Source: an uncultured Alphaproteobacteria bacterium (GTDB lineage Bacteria > Pseudomonadota > Alphaproteobacteria > HIMB59 > GCA-002718135). Taken from it: a stretch of DNA of 64,000 bases. The translations under genes were made by a program, and so were the position numbers. Location of the stretch: assembly GCA_902574475.1 (NCBI GenBank), contig CACGNZ010000004.1, positions 16,739-80,738 of the forward strand. The letters run 5' to 3'. Under the pieces are notes generated by a model. The model was not told the origin of the DNA. It did not search any database and worked only from the letters and a program-made list of their open reading frames with translations. Of this stretch, positions 30,421 through 41,542 are shown piece by piece (within the stretch, counting starts at the first letter, position 1; every line of letters begins with the position of its first letter).

Positions 30421-30960
30421 TTGGCCGTAAACTTTAAAACTAAGAAAGATATTGGTCCAAGAATCAATGAGCAGATTACTGCAAGCGAAGTGAGACTTAT
30501 ATCCAGTAATGGAAAACAGCTAGGTATATTAAGCATCCGTGAAGCACTCATACAAGCTGAAGATGAGGGATTTGATTTAGTTGAAGTTTCACCAGAAGCT
30601 AACCCACCAGTATGTAAAATTATTGATTATGGAAAGTTAAAATACAGAGAGCAAAAAAGTAAAAAAGAAGCAAAGAAAAAACAAAAAACTATAGAAGTAA
30701 AAGAAATTAAGATGAGGCCTGGAATTGATACTCATGATTATAATGTAAAAGTTAAAGCATTATCAAAGTTTATTGGCGGTGGAAACAAGGTTAAAGTTTC
30801 AATGCGTTTTAGAGGCCGTGAAATGGAGCATCAAAACTTAGGTTTTGATTTGCTTAAAAAACTTACAACTGAAGTAGAAGAATACGCTAAAGTTGAAGTA
30901 GCACCTAAATTTGAGGGAAAACAAATAATGATGATACTTGTCCCTCAAATTGTTAAGTAA
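30421..30960 (+). CDS. infC: Translation initiation factor IF-3
   Basis: Binds the 30S subunit and checks start-codon and initiator tRNA choice. Two-domain protein of 179 aa with GPRINEQITASEVRLI, a lysine-rich linker, and the C-terminal MRPGIDTHDYNVK and FRGREMEHQ signatures. No ATG is available: the frame runs ATA-ATT-TTG-GCC after an upstream stop at 30400, so the start is TTG (30421) or the preceding ATT (30418). Non-AUG starts are the known basis of IF3 self-regulation. The rpmI-rplT-pheST genes follow. Confidence 0.95.
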   Translation: MAVNFKTKKDIGPRINEQITASEVRLISSNGKQLGILSIREALIQAEDEGFDLVEVSPEANPPVCKIIDYGKLKYREQKSKKEAKKKQKTIEVKEIKMRPGIDTHDYNVKVKALSKFIGGGNKVKVSMRFRGREMEHQNLGFDLLKKLTTEVEEYAKVEVAPKFEGKQIMMILVPQIVK

Positions 30961-31009
30961 TTCTTCATATTGCAAAAAATTTAATTATCAGTATAAGCCT
31001 ACAAAACTT

Positions 31010-31034
31010 GTTACGGCCTGCGGGGCAGCCTAAC
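31010..31034 (+). promoter_or_regulatory. GC-rich stem-loop in rpmI leader, putative ribosomal-protein leader
   Basis: In the 103-nt gap between infC and rpmI, RNA can fold as GUUA-c-GGC-c-UGC, loop GGG, GCA-GCC-UAAC. That gives ten base pairs with two single bulged C residues. It is strikingly GC-rich for this genome and ends 19 nt before the AGGAG ribosome-binding site. A further CCUA (30998-31001) could pair with the UAGG that overlaps the AGGAG. No U-run follows, so it is not an ordinary terminator. Control by L20, known for rpmI-rplT in other bacteria, is the natural guess. Confidence 0.55.
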
Positions 31035-31063
31035 GGGTAAACTTTAAATAATAGGAGATAGTA

Positions 31064-31264
31064 ATGCCCAAGCTAAAAACTAAAAGTAGTTTAAAAAAAA
31101 GATTTTCTAGAACAGGTACTGGTAAAATTAAATTCAAACCTGCTGGAAAAAGACACGGGATGAGTAAACGTTCCAACAAATTTATCCGTAACACTAAAAG
31201 ATCTGCGATTATGTCGCCAGGCGACTCAGCTTTAATTGATCATATGTTACCATACAACAAGTAA
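31064..31264 (+). CDS. rpmI: 50S ribosomal protein L35
   Basis: Small basic ribosomal protein, 66 aa, beginning [14 protein letters not shown] and containing [11 protein letters not shown], the family signature. Preceded by AGGAG with good spacing and by the stem-loop described in the leader. rplT follows after 10 nt. Confidence 0.97.
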   Translation: MPKLKTKSSLKKRFSRTGTGKIKFKPAGKRHGMSKRSNKFIRNTKRSAIMSPGDSALIDHMLPYNK

Positions 31265-31274
31265 GGGGAAATCA

Positions 31275-31628
31275 ATGGCAAGAGTATCACGAGGTGTTAC
31301 AGCAAGAGCTAGACATAAAAAAGTAATTAAAAGAGCAAAAGGTTATTACGGTAGAAGAAAAAATGTCTTTCGAGTTGCTGTACAAGCAGTTGAAAGAGGT
31401 ATGCAATATGCATACAGAGACCGTAAAAAAAGAAAAAGTGATTTTAGAGGTTTATGGATTCAAAGAATCAATGCTGGTGTTAGACTTCATGGTTTAACAT
31501 ATTCACAATTTATATCTGGTCTTAAAAAATCATCTATTGAAATAGATAGAAAGATTTTAGCGGATCTTGCAGTTAACCAGCCAGAGGCTTTTAAAGCCTT
31601 AGTTGATAAAGCTCAATCTGCTAGATAA
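31275..31628 (+). CDS. rplT: 50S ribosomal protein L20
   Basis: 23S rRNA-binding assembly protein, 117 aa. The ORF track starts at 31236, inside rpmI, but the true start is the ATG at 31275: it follows AAGGGGAA and begins the family N-terminus [16 protein letters not shown]. The [14 protein letters not shown] and [11 protein letters not shown] segments are conserved. In other bacteria L20 represses this operon by binding the rpmI leader. Confidence 0.97.
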   Translation: MARVSRGVTARARHKKVIKRAKGYYGRRKNVFRVAVQAVERGMQYAYRDRKKRKSDFRGLWIQRINAGVRLHGLTYSQFISGLKKSSIEIDRKILADLAVNQPEAFKALVDKAQSAR

Positions 31629-31657
31629 TTTTAATTAATAAAATATAATATATATTG

Positions 31658-32716
31658 ATGGCATTTGCTGAAGATAAAATTGATATTCTTAAAAAAATTA
31701 AAGCTTCAAAATCTTTTGAAGAATTAGAAAAACTTCGATTATATTATTTAGGTAAAAAAGGATTAATACCTGAAGCTTTAAAGGGATTAAGTTTCTTGTC
31801 GATTGAAGAAAAAAAATCCAAAGGCCAGGAATTAAATATTATTAAAAAAGAAATTGAAGAAGGTATTAAAAACCAAAGAACAGAAATTGAAAATATAGAA
31901 ATTGCAAACAAGATTAATTTAGAATCAATTGATGTTACTCTACCACCTAATATATCTGAAAAAGGAAAAATACACCCAATTAGTCAAACAATATTTAATA
32001 TTATAGAAATTTTTGGAAATTTAAATTATGCAGTGGAAACAGGTCCAGATATAGAAACAGATTTTAATAATTTTACAGCTTTAAATATACCAGAACATCA
32101 TCCAGCAAGAGAAATGCAGGATACTTTTTATGTTCAAGATAATGGAGACAAAAATGTTCTTCGAACCCATACCAGTCCTGTTCAAGTGAGAACAATGCTA
32201 AACACAAAACCTCCTATTAAAATTATTGTGCCTGGCAGAACTTACAGAAGTGATTCTGATGCTACACATGCTCCTATGTTTCATCAGGTAGAAGGTTTAG
32301 TCGTTGATACAAGTTCTACTATGGTTGATTTAAAATCAACACTCGTTTCATTCTTAGAAGAATTTTTCGAAGTAAAAAACTTACAATATCGTTTTCGCCC
32401 TAGCTACTTTCCTTTTACCGAGCCTAGTGCAGAAATGGATGTAGCTTATACCAAAGTAAATAATAAAATAAAAATTGGTGAAGGAGATAAATGGTTAGAA
32501 ATATTGGGTTGTGGAATGGTCAATCCTATAGTTTTAGACAATTGTAATATAGATTCAAAACAGTATCAGGGTTTTGCTTTTGGTATGGGAATTGAGCGTT
32601 TGTCGATGCTTAAATATGGTATTACAGATTTAAGAAGTTTTTTTGATCCAAATTATAGATGGCTGGATCATTATGGTTTTAGTATATTGGATAACCAAAC
32701 AAGATCAGGGCTATAA
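31658..32716 (+). CDS. pheS: Phenylalanyl-tRNA synthetase alpha subunit
   Basis: Catalytic subunit of the class II alpha2beta2 synthetase, 352 aa. It has an N-terminal coiled coil, motif 2 around GRTYRSDSDATHAPMFHQVE, and motif 3 GFAFGMGIERLSMLKYG. I prefer the ATG at 31658; the track uses an adjacent TTG at 31655. The pheT ATG follows the stop directly with no spacer. Confidence 0.97.
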   Translation: MAFAEDKIDILKKIKASKSFEELEKLRLYYLGKKGLIPEALKGLSFLSIEEKKSKGQELNIIKKEIEEGIKNQRTEIENIEIANKINLESIDVTLPPNISEKGKIHPISQTIFNIIEIFGNLNYAVETGPDIETDFNNFTALNIPEHHPAREMQDTFYVQDNGDKNVLRTHTSPVQVRTMLNTKPPIKIIVPGRTYRSDSDATHAPMFHQVEGLVVDTSSTMVDLKSTLVSFLEEFFEVKNLQYRFRPSYFPFTEPSAEMDVAYTKVNNKIKIGEGDKWLEILGCGMVNPIVLDNCNIDSKQYQGFAFGMGIERLSMLKYGITDLRSFFDPNYRWLDHYGFSILDNQTRSGL

Positions 32717-35107
32717 ATGAAATTTACACTAGACTGGCTAAAAGATCATTTAGATACTTCTGAAAATTTAAATACCATAACAGATACTCTAACCAATATT
32801 GGTTTAGAGATTGAAAGTGTAGAAGATAAATCAGAAATATTTAAGAATTTTACAGTAGCTAAAATTTTAAAAGTAGAAAAACATCCAGATGCAGATAAGC
32901 TTAAAGTATGTCAGGTTGAAACAATAAATGGAAATTATCAAGTTGTGTGTGGTGCTCCAAATGCAAGAGAAGGCATGCTTGGAATTTTTGCACCAGAAAA
33001 TAGTTACATTCCTGGAACTGACTTACATTTAAAGAAAACTAAAATTAGAGGAGTTGAGTCTTGCGGAATGCTTGTATCAGAAAGAGAGATGGGTATTTCT
33101 GATGAACACGATGGAATTATTGAACTTAAAGATAATTATAAAATTGGTGATCTATTTAGTAAAATTTTTGCAATAGATGAACCTGTTATTGAAATTAATT
33201 TAACACCAAATAGATCTGACTGTTTATCAGTCAGAGGTATCGCAAGAGATTTAGCAGCAGCAGGAATTGGTAAATTAAAAGAATTAAATTATAAAAAATC
33301 AAAAGAATCATTCAAAAGCCCAATTACGTGGAAAAAAGAATTTCAAAATAATAATCTATGTCCTGGAGTAGCAGGTCGATATTTCAAAAATGTCAAAAAT
33401 GTAGAAAGCCCTAAATGGCTTCAAGATAGATTAACCGCAATCGGATTAAGACCCATTTCAGCTCTTGTTGACATTACAAATTATATTACCTTTGACTTAG
33501 GAAGACCACTTCATGTTTACGATGCTGATAAAGTGTCAGGCAATTTAACAATGCGATTAGCCAACAAAAATGAGGAATGTTTAGCATTAAATGAAGTTAA
33601 TTATAAATGTGACATTGACATGATTGTAATTTCTGATGACGAAAAAAAACTTCATGGAATCGGTGGAGTTATGGGTGGTCTCGATAGTGGTTGTAGTATG
33701 GAGACTAAAAATGTCTTTCTAGAAGTTGCCTTATTTGATCCGATTTCTGTAACTAAAACTGGAAGAAAACTAAATCTTCAAAGTGATGCACGTTACCGTT
33801 TTGAAAGAGGGATTGATACTGATTCTATCTATTGGGGTGTCGATGCAGCAACTCAAATGATTTTGAAATTATGTGGAGGAGAAGTAAGTGAGTTCGTTTC
33901 TTCAGAAATCAATATAGATAAAACTAAGCCATTCATGTTTGATACAAATAAAGTGAAAACTTATGGTGGTATAGAAATTAATAATAAGGAACAGGAAAAA
34001 ATATTACTTTCACTTGGTTTCTCTGTTAATGAAAAAAAATCAAAATTTGAAATTCAAAGTCCTACTTTTAGACCAGATATTGTTGGTGAGGCAGATATCG
34101 TCGAAGAAATAATTAGAATTTATGGTTATAATAAAATTCCTCTAAAAAAAGTAACTAATCAAGAAGAAAAAAAGCAGATTTTAAATACTAAAACTAAAAC
34201 TTTTTATAAAAGCAAAAAAACTATAGCTCATAATGGATATTCTGAAGTTGTAACATGGTCATTTATGGATGAAAAAAAAGCAAAAATTATTTCAGATGAA
34301 ATAATTAGTTTAAAAAATCCAATAAGTACCGATTTGAACACAATGAGACCATCAACGCTTCCAAATTTATTAGAAGCAATAAATCAAAATAAAGCAAGAA
34401 TGTACTTGAGAGCTAAAATATTTGAAGTAGGTCCAAACTTTTCTAAATCATTACCAGACCAACAAGAAAATGTTGCTACTGCTATAGCTTATGGCTCATC
34501 TGATGAACAAAACTGGTTATCGAACAAAAAAAATATTGATGTCTTTAGTATAAAGGCTGATTTATTTTCTATATTAGCAAACTTAAATGTACCTATAGAT
34601 AATTTGTTATATGAAAAACTTGAAGGTCAAATCTATCATCCTGGTAAGTCATCTTCTTTAAGGCTTGGTAAAAACAAAATAGCTAATTTTGGAGAGCTGC
34701 ATCCAATTCTATTAAAAACAATGGATGTTAATTTTAAGGTATTTGGTTTTGAAATATATTTGGAGAATATTTCACAATTTCAAGAAAATAAATCTTTCTC
34801 TAAAGGTGGTTTTGCTAATAATCCTTATCAAATGGTTGAAAGAGATTTTGCCTTTCTGTTTCCAAAAGATGTTAAGGCTAGTGAGATAATTAAAAAAGTA
34901 AAAAAAATAGACAAAAATATAATTCAAAATGTAACAATATTTGATGTTTATGATGGCGATAAACTTCCAGAAAATAAAAAAAGTATTGCTTTTAGGGTAT
35001 TACTGCAACCTCAAGATAAAACATTCAACGATCAAGAAATTGAGGAATTATCAAATAAAATAATAGATGAAATATCTAAATCACTTGATGCATCTATAAG
35101 AAACTAA
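32717..35107 (+). CDS. pheT: Phenylalanyl-tRNA synthetase beta subunit
   Basis: Structural and editing subunit, 796 aa, usual length. In order: N-terminal EMAP-like tRNA-binding domain ([15 protein letters not shown], residues about 50-65), B3/B4 editing domain, B5 domain ([20 protein letters not shown]), and C-terminal ferredoxin-like anticodon domain (VERDFAFLF). Directly joined to pheS; its TAA overlaps the lepA ATG by one base (TAATG). Confidence 0.97.
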   Translation: MKFTLDWLKDHLDTSENLNTITDTLTNIGLEIESVEDKSEIFKNFTVAKILKVEKHPDADKLKVCQVETINGNYQVVCGAPNAREGMLGIFAPENSYIPGTDLHLKKTKIRGVESCGMLVSEREMGISDEHDGIIELKDNYKIGDLFSKIFAIDEPVIEINLTPNRSDCLSVRGIARDLAAAGIGKLKELNYKKSKESFKSPITWKKEFQNNNLCPGVAGRYFKNVKNVESPKWLQDRLTAIGLRPISALVDITNYITFDLGRPLHVYDADKVSGNLTMRLANKNEECLALNEVNYKCDIDMIVISDDEKKLHGIGGVMGGLDSGCSMETKNVFLEVALFDPISVTKTGRKLNLQSDARYRFERGIDTDSIYWGVDAATQMILKLCGGEVSEFVSSEINIDKTKPFMFDTNKVKTYGGIEINNKEQEKILLSLGFSVNEKKSKFEIQSPTFRPDIVGEADIVEEIIRIYGYNKIPLKKVTNQEEKKQILNTKTKTFYKSKKTIAHNGYSEVVTWSFMDEKKAKIISDEIISLKNPISTDLNTMRPSTLPNLLEAINQNKARMYLRAKIFEVGPNFSKSLPDQQENVATAIAYGSSDEQNWLSNKKNIDVFSIKADLFSILANLNVPIDNLLYEKLEGQIYHPGKSSSLRLGKNKIANFGELHPILLKTMDVNFKVFGFEIYLENISQFQENKSFSKGGFANNPYQMVERDFAFLFPKDVKASEIIKKVKKIDKNIIQNVTIFDVYDGDKLPENKKSIAFRVLLQPQDKTFNDQEIEELSNKIIDEISKSLDASIRN

Positions 35108-36909
35108 TGACAGAACTTACTTCTATTCGTAATTTCTCCATAGTTGCTCACATAGATCATGGGAAATCAACTTTAGCCGATAGGCTCATACAGTTTTGTG
35201 GAGGTCTAACTGATAGAGAGATGAAAGAACAGGTTTTAGACTCAATGGAATTAGAAAGAGAAAGAGGTATTACAATTAAGGCTCAAACAGTGAGACTTTC
35301 GTACAAATCAAATGATGGCAAGACTTACATACTTAATATTATGGATACCCCAGGTCATGTTGATTTTTCTTATGAGGTATCCAGATCCTTAGCTGCATGT
35401 GAGGGATCTTTATTAATAGTAGATTCTACACAAGGTGTTGAAGCTCAAACATTAGCTAATGCCTATCAAGCAATTAATAATGATCATGAAATACTGACTG
35501 TCCTAAATAAAATTGATCTTCCTTCCTCTGAGCCAGATAAAATAAAATCACAAATTGAAGATGTGCTAGGTATTGAAACTGAAAATGCTTCTCTTGTTTC
35601 AGCTAAAACAGGTGCAGGCATTGAAGATTTATTAAATAAAATTATAACACTTCTTCCATCTCCATCAGGTGAAAAAAGTAAAGAATTGAAATGTATGTTA
35701 GTTGATAGTTGGTATGACAGCTATCTTGGTGTGGTTGTACTTTTAAGGGTTATAAATGGAGAGCTAAAAAAAGGTCAGAAAATTAGATTTATGGCAACAG
35801 GTGCCACATACACAATTGATAGAGTAGGAATATTTTCTCCTAAGGCAACTGAAGTTGATAGACTAGGGCCTGGAGAAATAGGTTTTATAAATTCAGGTAT
35901 TAAAAGTGTTTCTGATTGTAAAGTTGGCGACACAATAACAGATGATAAACTTCCAACTGAAGAAGTGCTTCCAGGTTTTAAACCATCCCAACCTGTAGTT
36001 TTTTGTGGAATGTTTCCTATTGATTCAGATGACTATGAACATATGCGAGATAGCATGTCTAAACTTGCTTTGAATGACTCAAGTTTTTCTTATGAACCAG
36101 AAGTAAGTCCTGCATTAGGGTATGGTTTTCGTTGTGGTTTTTTGGGCTTACTTCATTTAGAAATTATCAGAGACCGATTTGAAAGAGAATTTAATCTAGA
36201 ACTTGTTACTACAGCACCATCAGTAGTTTATAAAATATTGATGAAAGATGGATCAACTATAAATCTTCATAATCCCACTGATATGCCTGATCCAGTAAAA
36301 ATTGAAAATATTTCTGAGCCTTGGATAAAGGCTACAATAATAGTACCTGAAGAATTTTTAGGATCAGTCTTAGAGTTATGCACTTCTAAAAGAGGTATTC
36401 AGCTAAATATGAGTTATGCAGGTAACAGACCATTAGTTGAGTATAAACTTCCACTTAATGAAGTTGTTTTTGATTTTTATGATAGACTAAAATCAATTAC
36501 AAAAGGTTACGCAAGTTTTGATTATGAAATTACAGGTTATGAAGTGAATAATTTAGTTAAGGTAGGCATACTCATTAATGGAGATCCTGTTGATGCATTA
36601 TCATTAATTGTTCATAAAGATAGGTCTGAGCAAAGAGGTAGGGCACTTTGTGAAAGATTAAAAGATTTAATTCCTAGACAACAATTCAAAGTTGCAATCC
36701 AAGCAGCTATTGGGGGTAAAGTAATTGCACGTGAAACTGTTGCTTCTTTTAGAAAAGATGTAACTCAAAAACTTTACGGCGGTGATGTAACAAGAAAAAA
36801 TAAACTTTTAGATAAGCAAAAAAAAGGTAAAAAAAGAATGAGACAGTTTGGAAAAGTAGATATTCCACAAAACACTTTTTTAAATGCATTAAAAATGAAT
36901 AATAATTAA
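35107..36909 (+). CDS. lepA: Elongation factor 4 (LepA)
   Basis: Ribosome-binding GTPase, 600 aa. G1 AHIDHGKST (14-22), switch [11 protein letters not shown]4 NKIDLP and G5 SAKTG are intact, followed by domains II, III and the LepA-specific C-terminal domain ([21 protein letters not shown]). Translation is probably coupled to pheT. Its stop shares TTAA with the first gene of the glycan island on the other strand, so it marks the island border. Confidence 0.98.
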   Translation: MTELTSIRNFSIVAHIDHGKSTLADRLIQFCGGLTDREMKEQVLDSMELERERGITIKAQTVRLSYKSNDGKTYILNIMDTPGHVDFSYEVSRSLAACEGSLLIVDSTQGVEAQTLANAYQAINNDHEILTVLNKIDLPSSEPDKIKSQIEDVLGIETENASLVSAKTGAGIEDLLNKIITLLPSPSGEKSKELKCMLVDSWYDSYLGVVVLLRVINGELKKGQKIRFMATGATYTIDRVGIFSPKATEVDRLGPGEIGFINSGIKSVSDCKVGDTITDDKLPTEEVLPGFKPSQPVVFCGMFPIDSDDYEHMRDSMSKLALNDSSFSYEPEVSPALGYGFRCGFLGLLHLEIIRDRFEREFNLELVTTAPSVVYKILMKDGSTINLHNPTDMPDPVKIENISEPWIKATIIVPEEFLGSVLELCTSKRGIQLNMSYAGNRPLVEYKLPLNEVVFDFYDRLKSITKGYASFDYEITGYEVNNLVKVGILINGDPVDALSLIVHKDRSEQRGRALCERLKDLIPRQQFKVAIQAAIGGKVIARETVASFRKDVTQKLYGGDVTRKNKLLDKQKKGKKRMRQFGKVDIPQNTFLNALKMNNN

Positions 36910-38408
36910 AAATTAATTCTTTCTATAACTTGTCCATTTATTATTGGTGGCCATATACTATATCTTTTTTCATACCAAAAAATTTTAAAAATATTTTCTA
37001 ATACAAAGTATAATAAAACTAATAAAAGAATTGTTCTTATATATACTTTTATTGATTTAAAATTTTCTCTCATTAACTTTAACCAAAAAGGAGTTAAAAT
37101 TACAATGATAAGTGTTAAATTATAAAATATACCAAATCGATATGCTGGTGCAAAAATAAACCAAATAAGATTAGCAATAATAATTAAAATAAATAATGTT
37201 AAATAACTATATTTTTTTTTAATATTGAAAAATAAAGCTTCCTTCTCTTTCTTTAATTTAATATGAAAATAAAATATGGGCATTAATAATATAATGAAAT
37301 AAATTAAGTAAGTTTCTAGTATTTTATTAAAATGATTATGAAACCAGATACTTATCCAACTAAAACCTTCAACGCTAATTTTGGTATTAATGTCCCCTTT
37401 GGCGAAAGATTCTATATTATATGTTTCCTGTATTGCTAACTCATTATTTTGAAAACAAGTTATCTCTTGAGGCCATATTAAACAACCACTTATGTTATAA
37501 TTTTGAAAAAACCAAATAACTATTATCAAAAAAGGTATTAATAAATTCAATAAATTTATTTTATAATAATCAATTTTATGAATTATTATAAATAGATAGA
37601 GAAATATTAATGTATTTGTTATTTTAAACACAAAAGCACTAAATGATAAAATCAATACAATAAATAAAAGATTATTTGAGTAATTTTCATTTCTATCAAA
37701 ACTTTTATAAAAAATTATATAAAATACGTAAATTAATATAAGAAAACCGGGAATATCTGTGCCAAAATCTTTGTAATTATTAAGAACACCCAAAAGAAAA
37801 ATTAGAATAAATAAGGCACTAATTCCAAGATTATAATTTTGTTCTTTTATAGATCTTTTGTATAAGTAATAACTATCGTAAACAGTCATTGAATACAAAA
37901 TTGAACCCAACACAAAGTAAGTACTAGTAAAAATATTATAAGTGTATACTCCATTTAAGAAAAGCCAGAATGAGTTATAGCTAATTCTTCTATCATGCTC
38001 AATTTCGAATAACGTTTTAGATTTAAAGTTATTAATTGTCTCTAAATGATAATTAAAATCATCACTTACTCCAGCATATATAGATAAGATTGATGCAAAT
38101 AAAACTATAAAGAAAATAAATAATAAATTTTTTTTTCTAAAATATTCTTTATCTGAAGAATAAATATAAAAAAAAAATCCAAGAAATAAAATAACTAATG
38201 TTATATTGTTTGTTAAAGGAAAAAAAAAATTTACAATTCCTGATATAATTCCAACAAAAAATAAACCTTGAACGAAGATTGTATTTTTTAAACATAAAAT
38301 ATTATAATTATTATTAATAATTTTTGAAAATACAATTCCGTATCCTAAGAGACTCAATAAAGTAAAAAAAATATATATTGGTAAAATAATAATATTTACA
38401 ATAAACAT
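36906..38408 (-). CDS. Polytopic membrane protein, GT-C-like
   Basis: A 500-aa, very hydrophobic protein with about 12 predicted membrane segments. An acidic loop ([16 protein letters not shown]) follows an early membrane helix, as in GT-C lipid-linked sugar transferases and related LIC_10190-type membrane proteins. No family is recognised with certainty. Its place at the end of a minus-strand run of sugar-modifying genes supports a role in surface glycan assembly. Very AT-rich, rich in Asn/Lys/Ile. Confidence 0.6.
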   Translation of the reverse strand: MFIVNIIILPIYIFFTLLSLLGYGIVFSKIINNNYNILCLKNTIFVQGLFFVGIISGIVNFFFPLTNNITLVILFLGFFFYIYSSDKEYFRKKNLLFIFFIVLFASILSIYAGVSDDFNYHLETINNFKSKTLFEIEHDRRISYNSFWLFLNGVYTYNIFTSTYFVLGSILYSMTVYDSYYLYKRSIKEQNYNLGISALFILIFLLGVLNNYKDFGTDIPGFLILIYVFYIIFYKSFDRNENYSNNLLFIVLILSFSAFVFKITNTLIFLYLFIIIHKIDYYKINLLNLLIPFLIIVIWFFQNYNISGCLIWPQEITCFQNNELAIQETYNIESFAKGDINTKISVEGFSWISIWFHNHFNKILETYLIYFIILLMPIFYFHIKLKKEKEALFFNIKKKYSYLTLFILIIIANLIWFIFAPAYRFGIFYNLTLIIVILTPFWLKLMRENFKSIKVYIRTILLLVLLYFVLENIFKIFWYEKRYSIWPPIINGQVIERINF

Positions 38409-38421
38409 AAAAGTTATTTTA

Positions 38422-39321
38422 TTAGCAATTATAATATTTTTCTAAAATTTTTACAGTTTTACATGATGAATCTATCAAACTGTCACAATAATTGTGGTCA
38501 TTTTGTTCAATTAATTCATTAAATTTTGTTAGTAATGAATTAAGAGGAGTTTCTGAATTCTTATAAATTAAGTTATCATCTAAATATACTTTATGATTAA
38601 TAAGATCACATTTTAAATACTTACCATTATCTAAAATTATCTTTAATACTCTACTTTTATTTTTAAATAAATTTCCCGTCAATATTCTAACATTTATTTT
38701 TTTATTAATATTAAAATTAAATTTAGCAACGATTCCATTGCCATATAAATTATTCTTACGAATTTCTTTAAAATTACTTTCAAATAATTTATCTTCAGGA
38801 AACAAATTATGTATTAGTGATATGGAGTGAAATCCCCAATCCCAAATTGGATTTATTTTATTTCTAAATTGACCAAAACTACCTTCATTTATTAGCACTC
38901 TTTTAATTTTATTTTTATTGAAATTAACAAATTTTTTTATCTCATTAAATGAACTTGAAAAAACGTTGCTTAAATTTGGTAAAATTATACTCTTATTTGC
39001 TTTATATATTTTCTTTATTTCTAAACTTGACTGATAAGAATTACTTAGAGGTTTTTCTAATATTAATGGTATTTTTTTAAAATTACTTAACTTTATTACT
39101 TCTAAATTGGTCTCTGGTAAAGCAGCTATATATATACAATCTAAATCTTTATTATCTAACATTTCATTAATACTATTAAATATATTTATATTTTTAGAAA
39201 TGTTATTGTTTCTTTTTCTACAGACAATACTTTTCAAATTAAAATTTATATGTTTTTCAATTTCTTTAGAAACAATTTTTGACCAATTTCCACAACCGAC
39301 TAAACCAATGTTATACGGCAT
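38422..39321 (-). CDS. Gfo/Idh/MocA family oxidoreductase
   Basis: NAD(P)-dependent sugar oxidoreductase of 299 aa. The Rossmann start IGLVGCGNWSK and the EKPLS motif (near residue 90) with the catalytic-type Lys are clear; the C-terminal half is short and divergent, with FGQFRNKINPIWDWG in place of the common domain. It probably oxidises or isomerises an NDP-sugar for the surface glycan. It lies 7 nt after the epimerase gene. Confidence 0.78.
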   Translation of the reverse strand: MPYNIGLVGCGNWSKIVSKEIEKHINFNLKSIVCRKRNNNISKNINIFNSINEMLDNKDLDCIYIAALPETNLEVIKLSNFKKIPLILEKPLSNSYQSSLEIKKIYKANKSIILPNLSNVFSSSFNEIKKFVNFNKNKIKRVLINEGSFGQFRNKINPIWDWGFHSISLIHNLFPEDKLFESNFKEIRKNNLYGNGIVAKFNFNINKKINVRILTGNLFKNKSRVLKIILDNGKYLKCDLINHKVYLDDNLIYKNSETPLNSLLTKFNELIEQNDHNYCDSLIDSSCKTVKILEKYYNC

Positions 39322-39328
39322 ATAAATA

Positions 39329-40360
39329 TCAGAATTTATAGTTTTCAGAAGCCCATAACAAATAATTCTTTAATCCTTTTTGTAATGTTACTTTTGGTTT
39401 GTATTTTAAATCTTTAATGGCTTTATTTATATTCGGACTTCGTCTTTGAGGCTCATCTTTAGGATATGAACTAGGATATTTAATTATTTTTGATTTAATT
39501 TTATTTTTAGCTAGATTTTTGAAAATTTTCACTATTTCTTTAACTGATATTTCTGGTTTTGTATTTCCAATATTATAAGCCTCTCCTGATTTTCCTAGAG
39601 CAGTAACTCTTAAAAAACCTTCAATGGCATCACTAATATAACAATAAGTTCTTGTTTGATTTCCAGTGCCATAAATTCTAAGTGCTTTATTATTTAAAAT
39701 ATTGCTTATAAAATTAGGAAATATCCTGTAATCATTTTGTCTCATTCCAGGTCCATAAACATTAAATGGCCTTATTATGTTTGTATGTATATCAAAATAA
39801 TTTTTATAAATATAACAATAAGTTTCTCCTAATCGCTTACTTTCATCATAGCATGACCTTGGGCCCATCGAAGTAAGATTTCCATTATAATTTTCATTTG
39901 TAGGGACATTTTTAGAATCAGGGTCTCCATATATTTCACTTGTACTAAAATAAATTAATTTTGATTTATTTTTTTTTGCTAAAGCAAGGCAATTTTTTAT
40001 ACCTTGTATTGTTACTTCAATTGTTTCAAGAGGTTCCTTTCTATAATAAAAAGGACTTGCAATACCAGCGGCATGAATAATTACATTAAATTTTTTTTTT
40101 GAATAAAATTTTTTAGAAACATCTTTTTTCACAAAATGAATATTTTTATCGTTAGCTGATTTGTCTATATTTTTATCAAATACAGTTAGATTAATCGGGT
40201 TTTTAATGATTTCGTTGTATCTTCTAAAAACTTCTACAAAATATCGTCCTAAAAAACCATTACCTCCTGTTAATAGAATTTTTTTCCCTTTGTAGAATGG
40301 TAAAATATCGTATGTATTTTTAATTATTTCATCAATATCCGAATCTATAAAATGTTTCAT
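39329..40360 (-). CDS. NAD-dependent sugar epimerase/dehydratase, UXS-like
   Basis: Extended short-chain dehydrogenase of 343 aa with the NAD site TGGNGFLGRY (31-40) and the Tyr-x3-Lys in GPRSCYDESKRLGE. That string and NVYGPGMRQNDYRIFPNF closely resemble UDP-glucuronate decarboxylase (UDP-xylose synthase). It likely makes a UDP-sugar for the island's glycan. Overlaps the upstream methyltransferase by 4 nt. Substrate specificity is inferred. Confidence 0.82.
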   Translation of the reverse strand: MKHFIDSDIDEIIKNTYDILPFYKGKKILLTGGNGFLGRYFVEVFRRYNEIIKNPINLTVFDKNIDKSANDKNIHFVKKDVSKKFYSKKKFNVIIHAAGIASPFYYRKEPLETIEVTIQGIKNCLALAKKNKSKLIYFSTSEIYGDPDSKNVPTNENYNGNLTSMGPRSCYDESKRLGETYCYIYKNYFDIHTNIIRPFNVYGPGMRQNDYRIFPNFISNILNNKALRIYGTGNQTRTYCYISDAIEGFLRVTALGKSGEAYNIGNTKPEISVKEIVKIFKNLAKNKIKSKIIKYPSSYPKDEPQRRSPNINKAIKDLKYKPKVTLQKGLKNYLLWASENYKF

Positions 40361-41541
40361 TTTAAAGTTTTAAAAGGAATTGGTTTAAAAAAAGTTACCT
40401 TGTATTTTTTAAATTTATTTTTTATATCTTTAAAATATTCGTAAGCAAACACAACAACAATATCTATTTTATTGTTAATATTACCTTTTCTTGGTAGAAT
40501 TTTTATATGAGAACCTGGTGTATATTTATTTTGTTTAATTGGGCTATCATCAATAATGTATTCTATTAATTTATCATTTATTTTTGCAAAATTTGTAATA
40601 GTTGAAACTCTGGCTGGAGATCCATATCCAATAATTTTTTTTCCTTTAGATCTCAATTCTTTAAGACTGTTTCGTAATTTATTTGATTCTAACAACATTC
40701 TTGTATTAATTTTTTTAAAATTCTTAATATTTAATTGTAAGTTTTCTCTTTTTAGAATTTTCACACACCTTTGTGTCATTTTTGTAAATTTTGAATTTTT
40801 AATATACAATCTTAAGGAGCCTCCATGAATATCAATAATCTCAATATCATATAGGCTCATATCAAACTTCTTAAACATATAATTGATCGTATTTGCAGAG
40901 TAATAAAATGGTCTATCAAAATAAAATCTTTCATACTCTAAGTTTTTTAAAAAATTATATAAATATTCTATTTCAATAATTAGGGTGCCTTCTTTCTTAA
41001 GAAAAAATTTGGTATTTTTTACAAACTCAATTGGATTTTCAAGATGAGTTATAACACTGGATGCTACAATTGCATCTGGTTTGGAATTATTTTTCAATAT
41101 TTTTCTAATAATATTTTTATCATAAAAACCAATATAGGTTTCTAACCCCCTATCATTTGCAATTTTACCAACATTTATAGATGGATCTATTCCTATGGCC
41201 TTTACTTTATTTTTTTTAAGAGGCTCAAGCAATATTCCATCGTTTGAACCTATATCTATTACAAATTTATATTTTTTAAGTTTTTTAGCTAAATTAAAAA
41301 AATGTCTTTTAAGACTTTTATTTATTGAAGATAAATAAAAATATTCATTGAACATTAATTTTCTACTAATAATATTTTTGATTTGAGCGCATTTACATTT
41401 TTTACAAAAATAAACTGATAATTTATATTTTTTTTCTTTTTTAACTTCTAATTTATTTTTTGGGTATTTATTTGCTAATGGTTGTCTATTTAAATTAAAT
41501 ATTTCAAAAGTTTTTTTTGTATTACAAATTCTACATTCCAT
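40357..41541 (-). CDS. NDP-sugar C-methyltransferase-like protein
   Basis: Three-part 394-aa protein: an N-terminal zinc-type cysteine cluster (CRICN and FCKKCKCAQ), a central SAM-binding methyltransferase fold (VIDIGSNDGILLEPLKK), and a C-terminal domain with GYGSPARVSTITNF. This layout matches the sugar C-methyltransferase family (TylC3/NovU type). It probably methylates a deoxysugar nucleotide used by the local glycosyltransferases. Located between GT2 (1-nt gap) and the UXS-like gene. Confidence 0.82.
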   Translation of the reverse strand: MECRICNTKKTFEIFNLNRQPLANKYPKNKLEVKKEKKYKLSVYFCKKCKCAQIKNIISRKLMFNEYFYLSSINKSLKRHFFNLAKKLKKYKFVIDIGSNDGILLEPLKKNKVKAIGIDPSINVGKIANDRGLETYIGFYDKNIIRKILKNNSKPDAIVASSVITHLENPIEFVKNTKFFLKKEGTLIIEIEYLYNFLKNLEYERFYFDRPFYYSANTINYMFKKFDMSLYDIEIIDIHGGSLRLYIKNSKFTKMTQRCVKILKRENLQLNIKNFKKINTRMLLESNKLRNSLKELRSKGKKIIGYGSPARVSTITNFAKINDKLIEYIIDDSPIKQNKYTPGSHIKILPRKGNINNKIDIVVVFAYEYFKDIKNKFKKYKVTFFKPIPFKTLK

Positions 41542-41542
41542 T

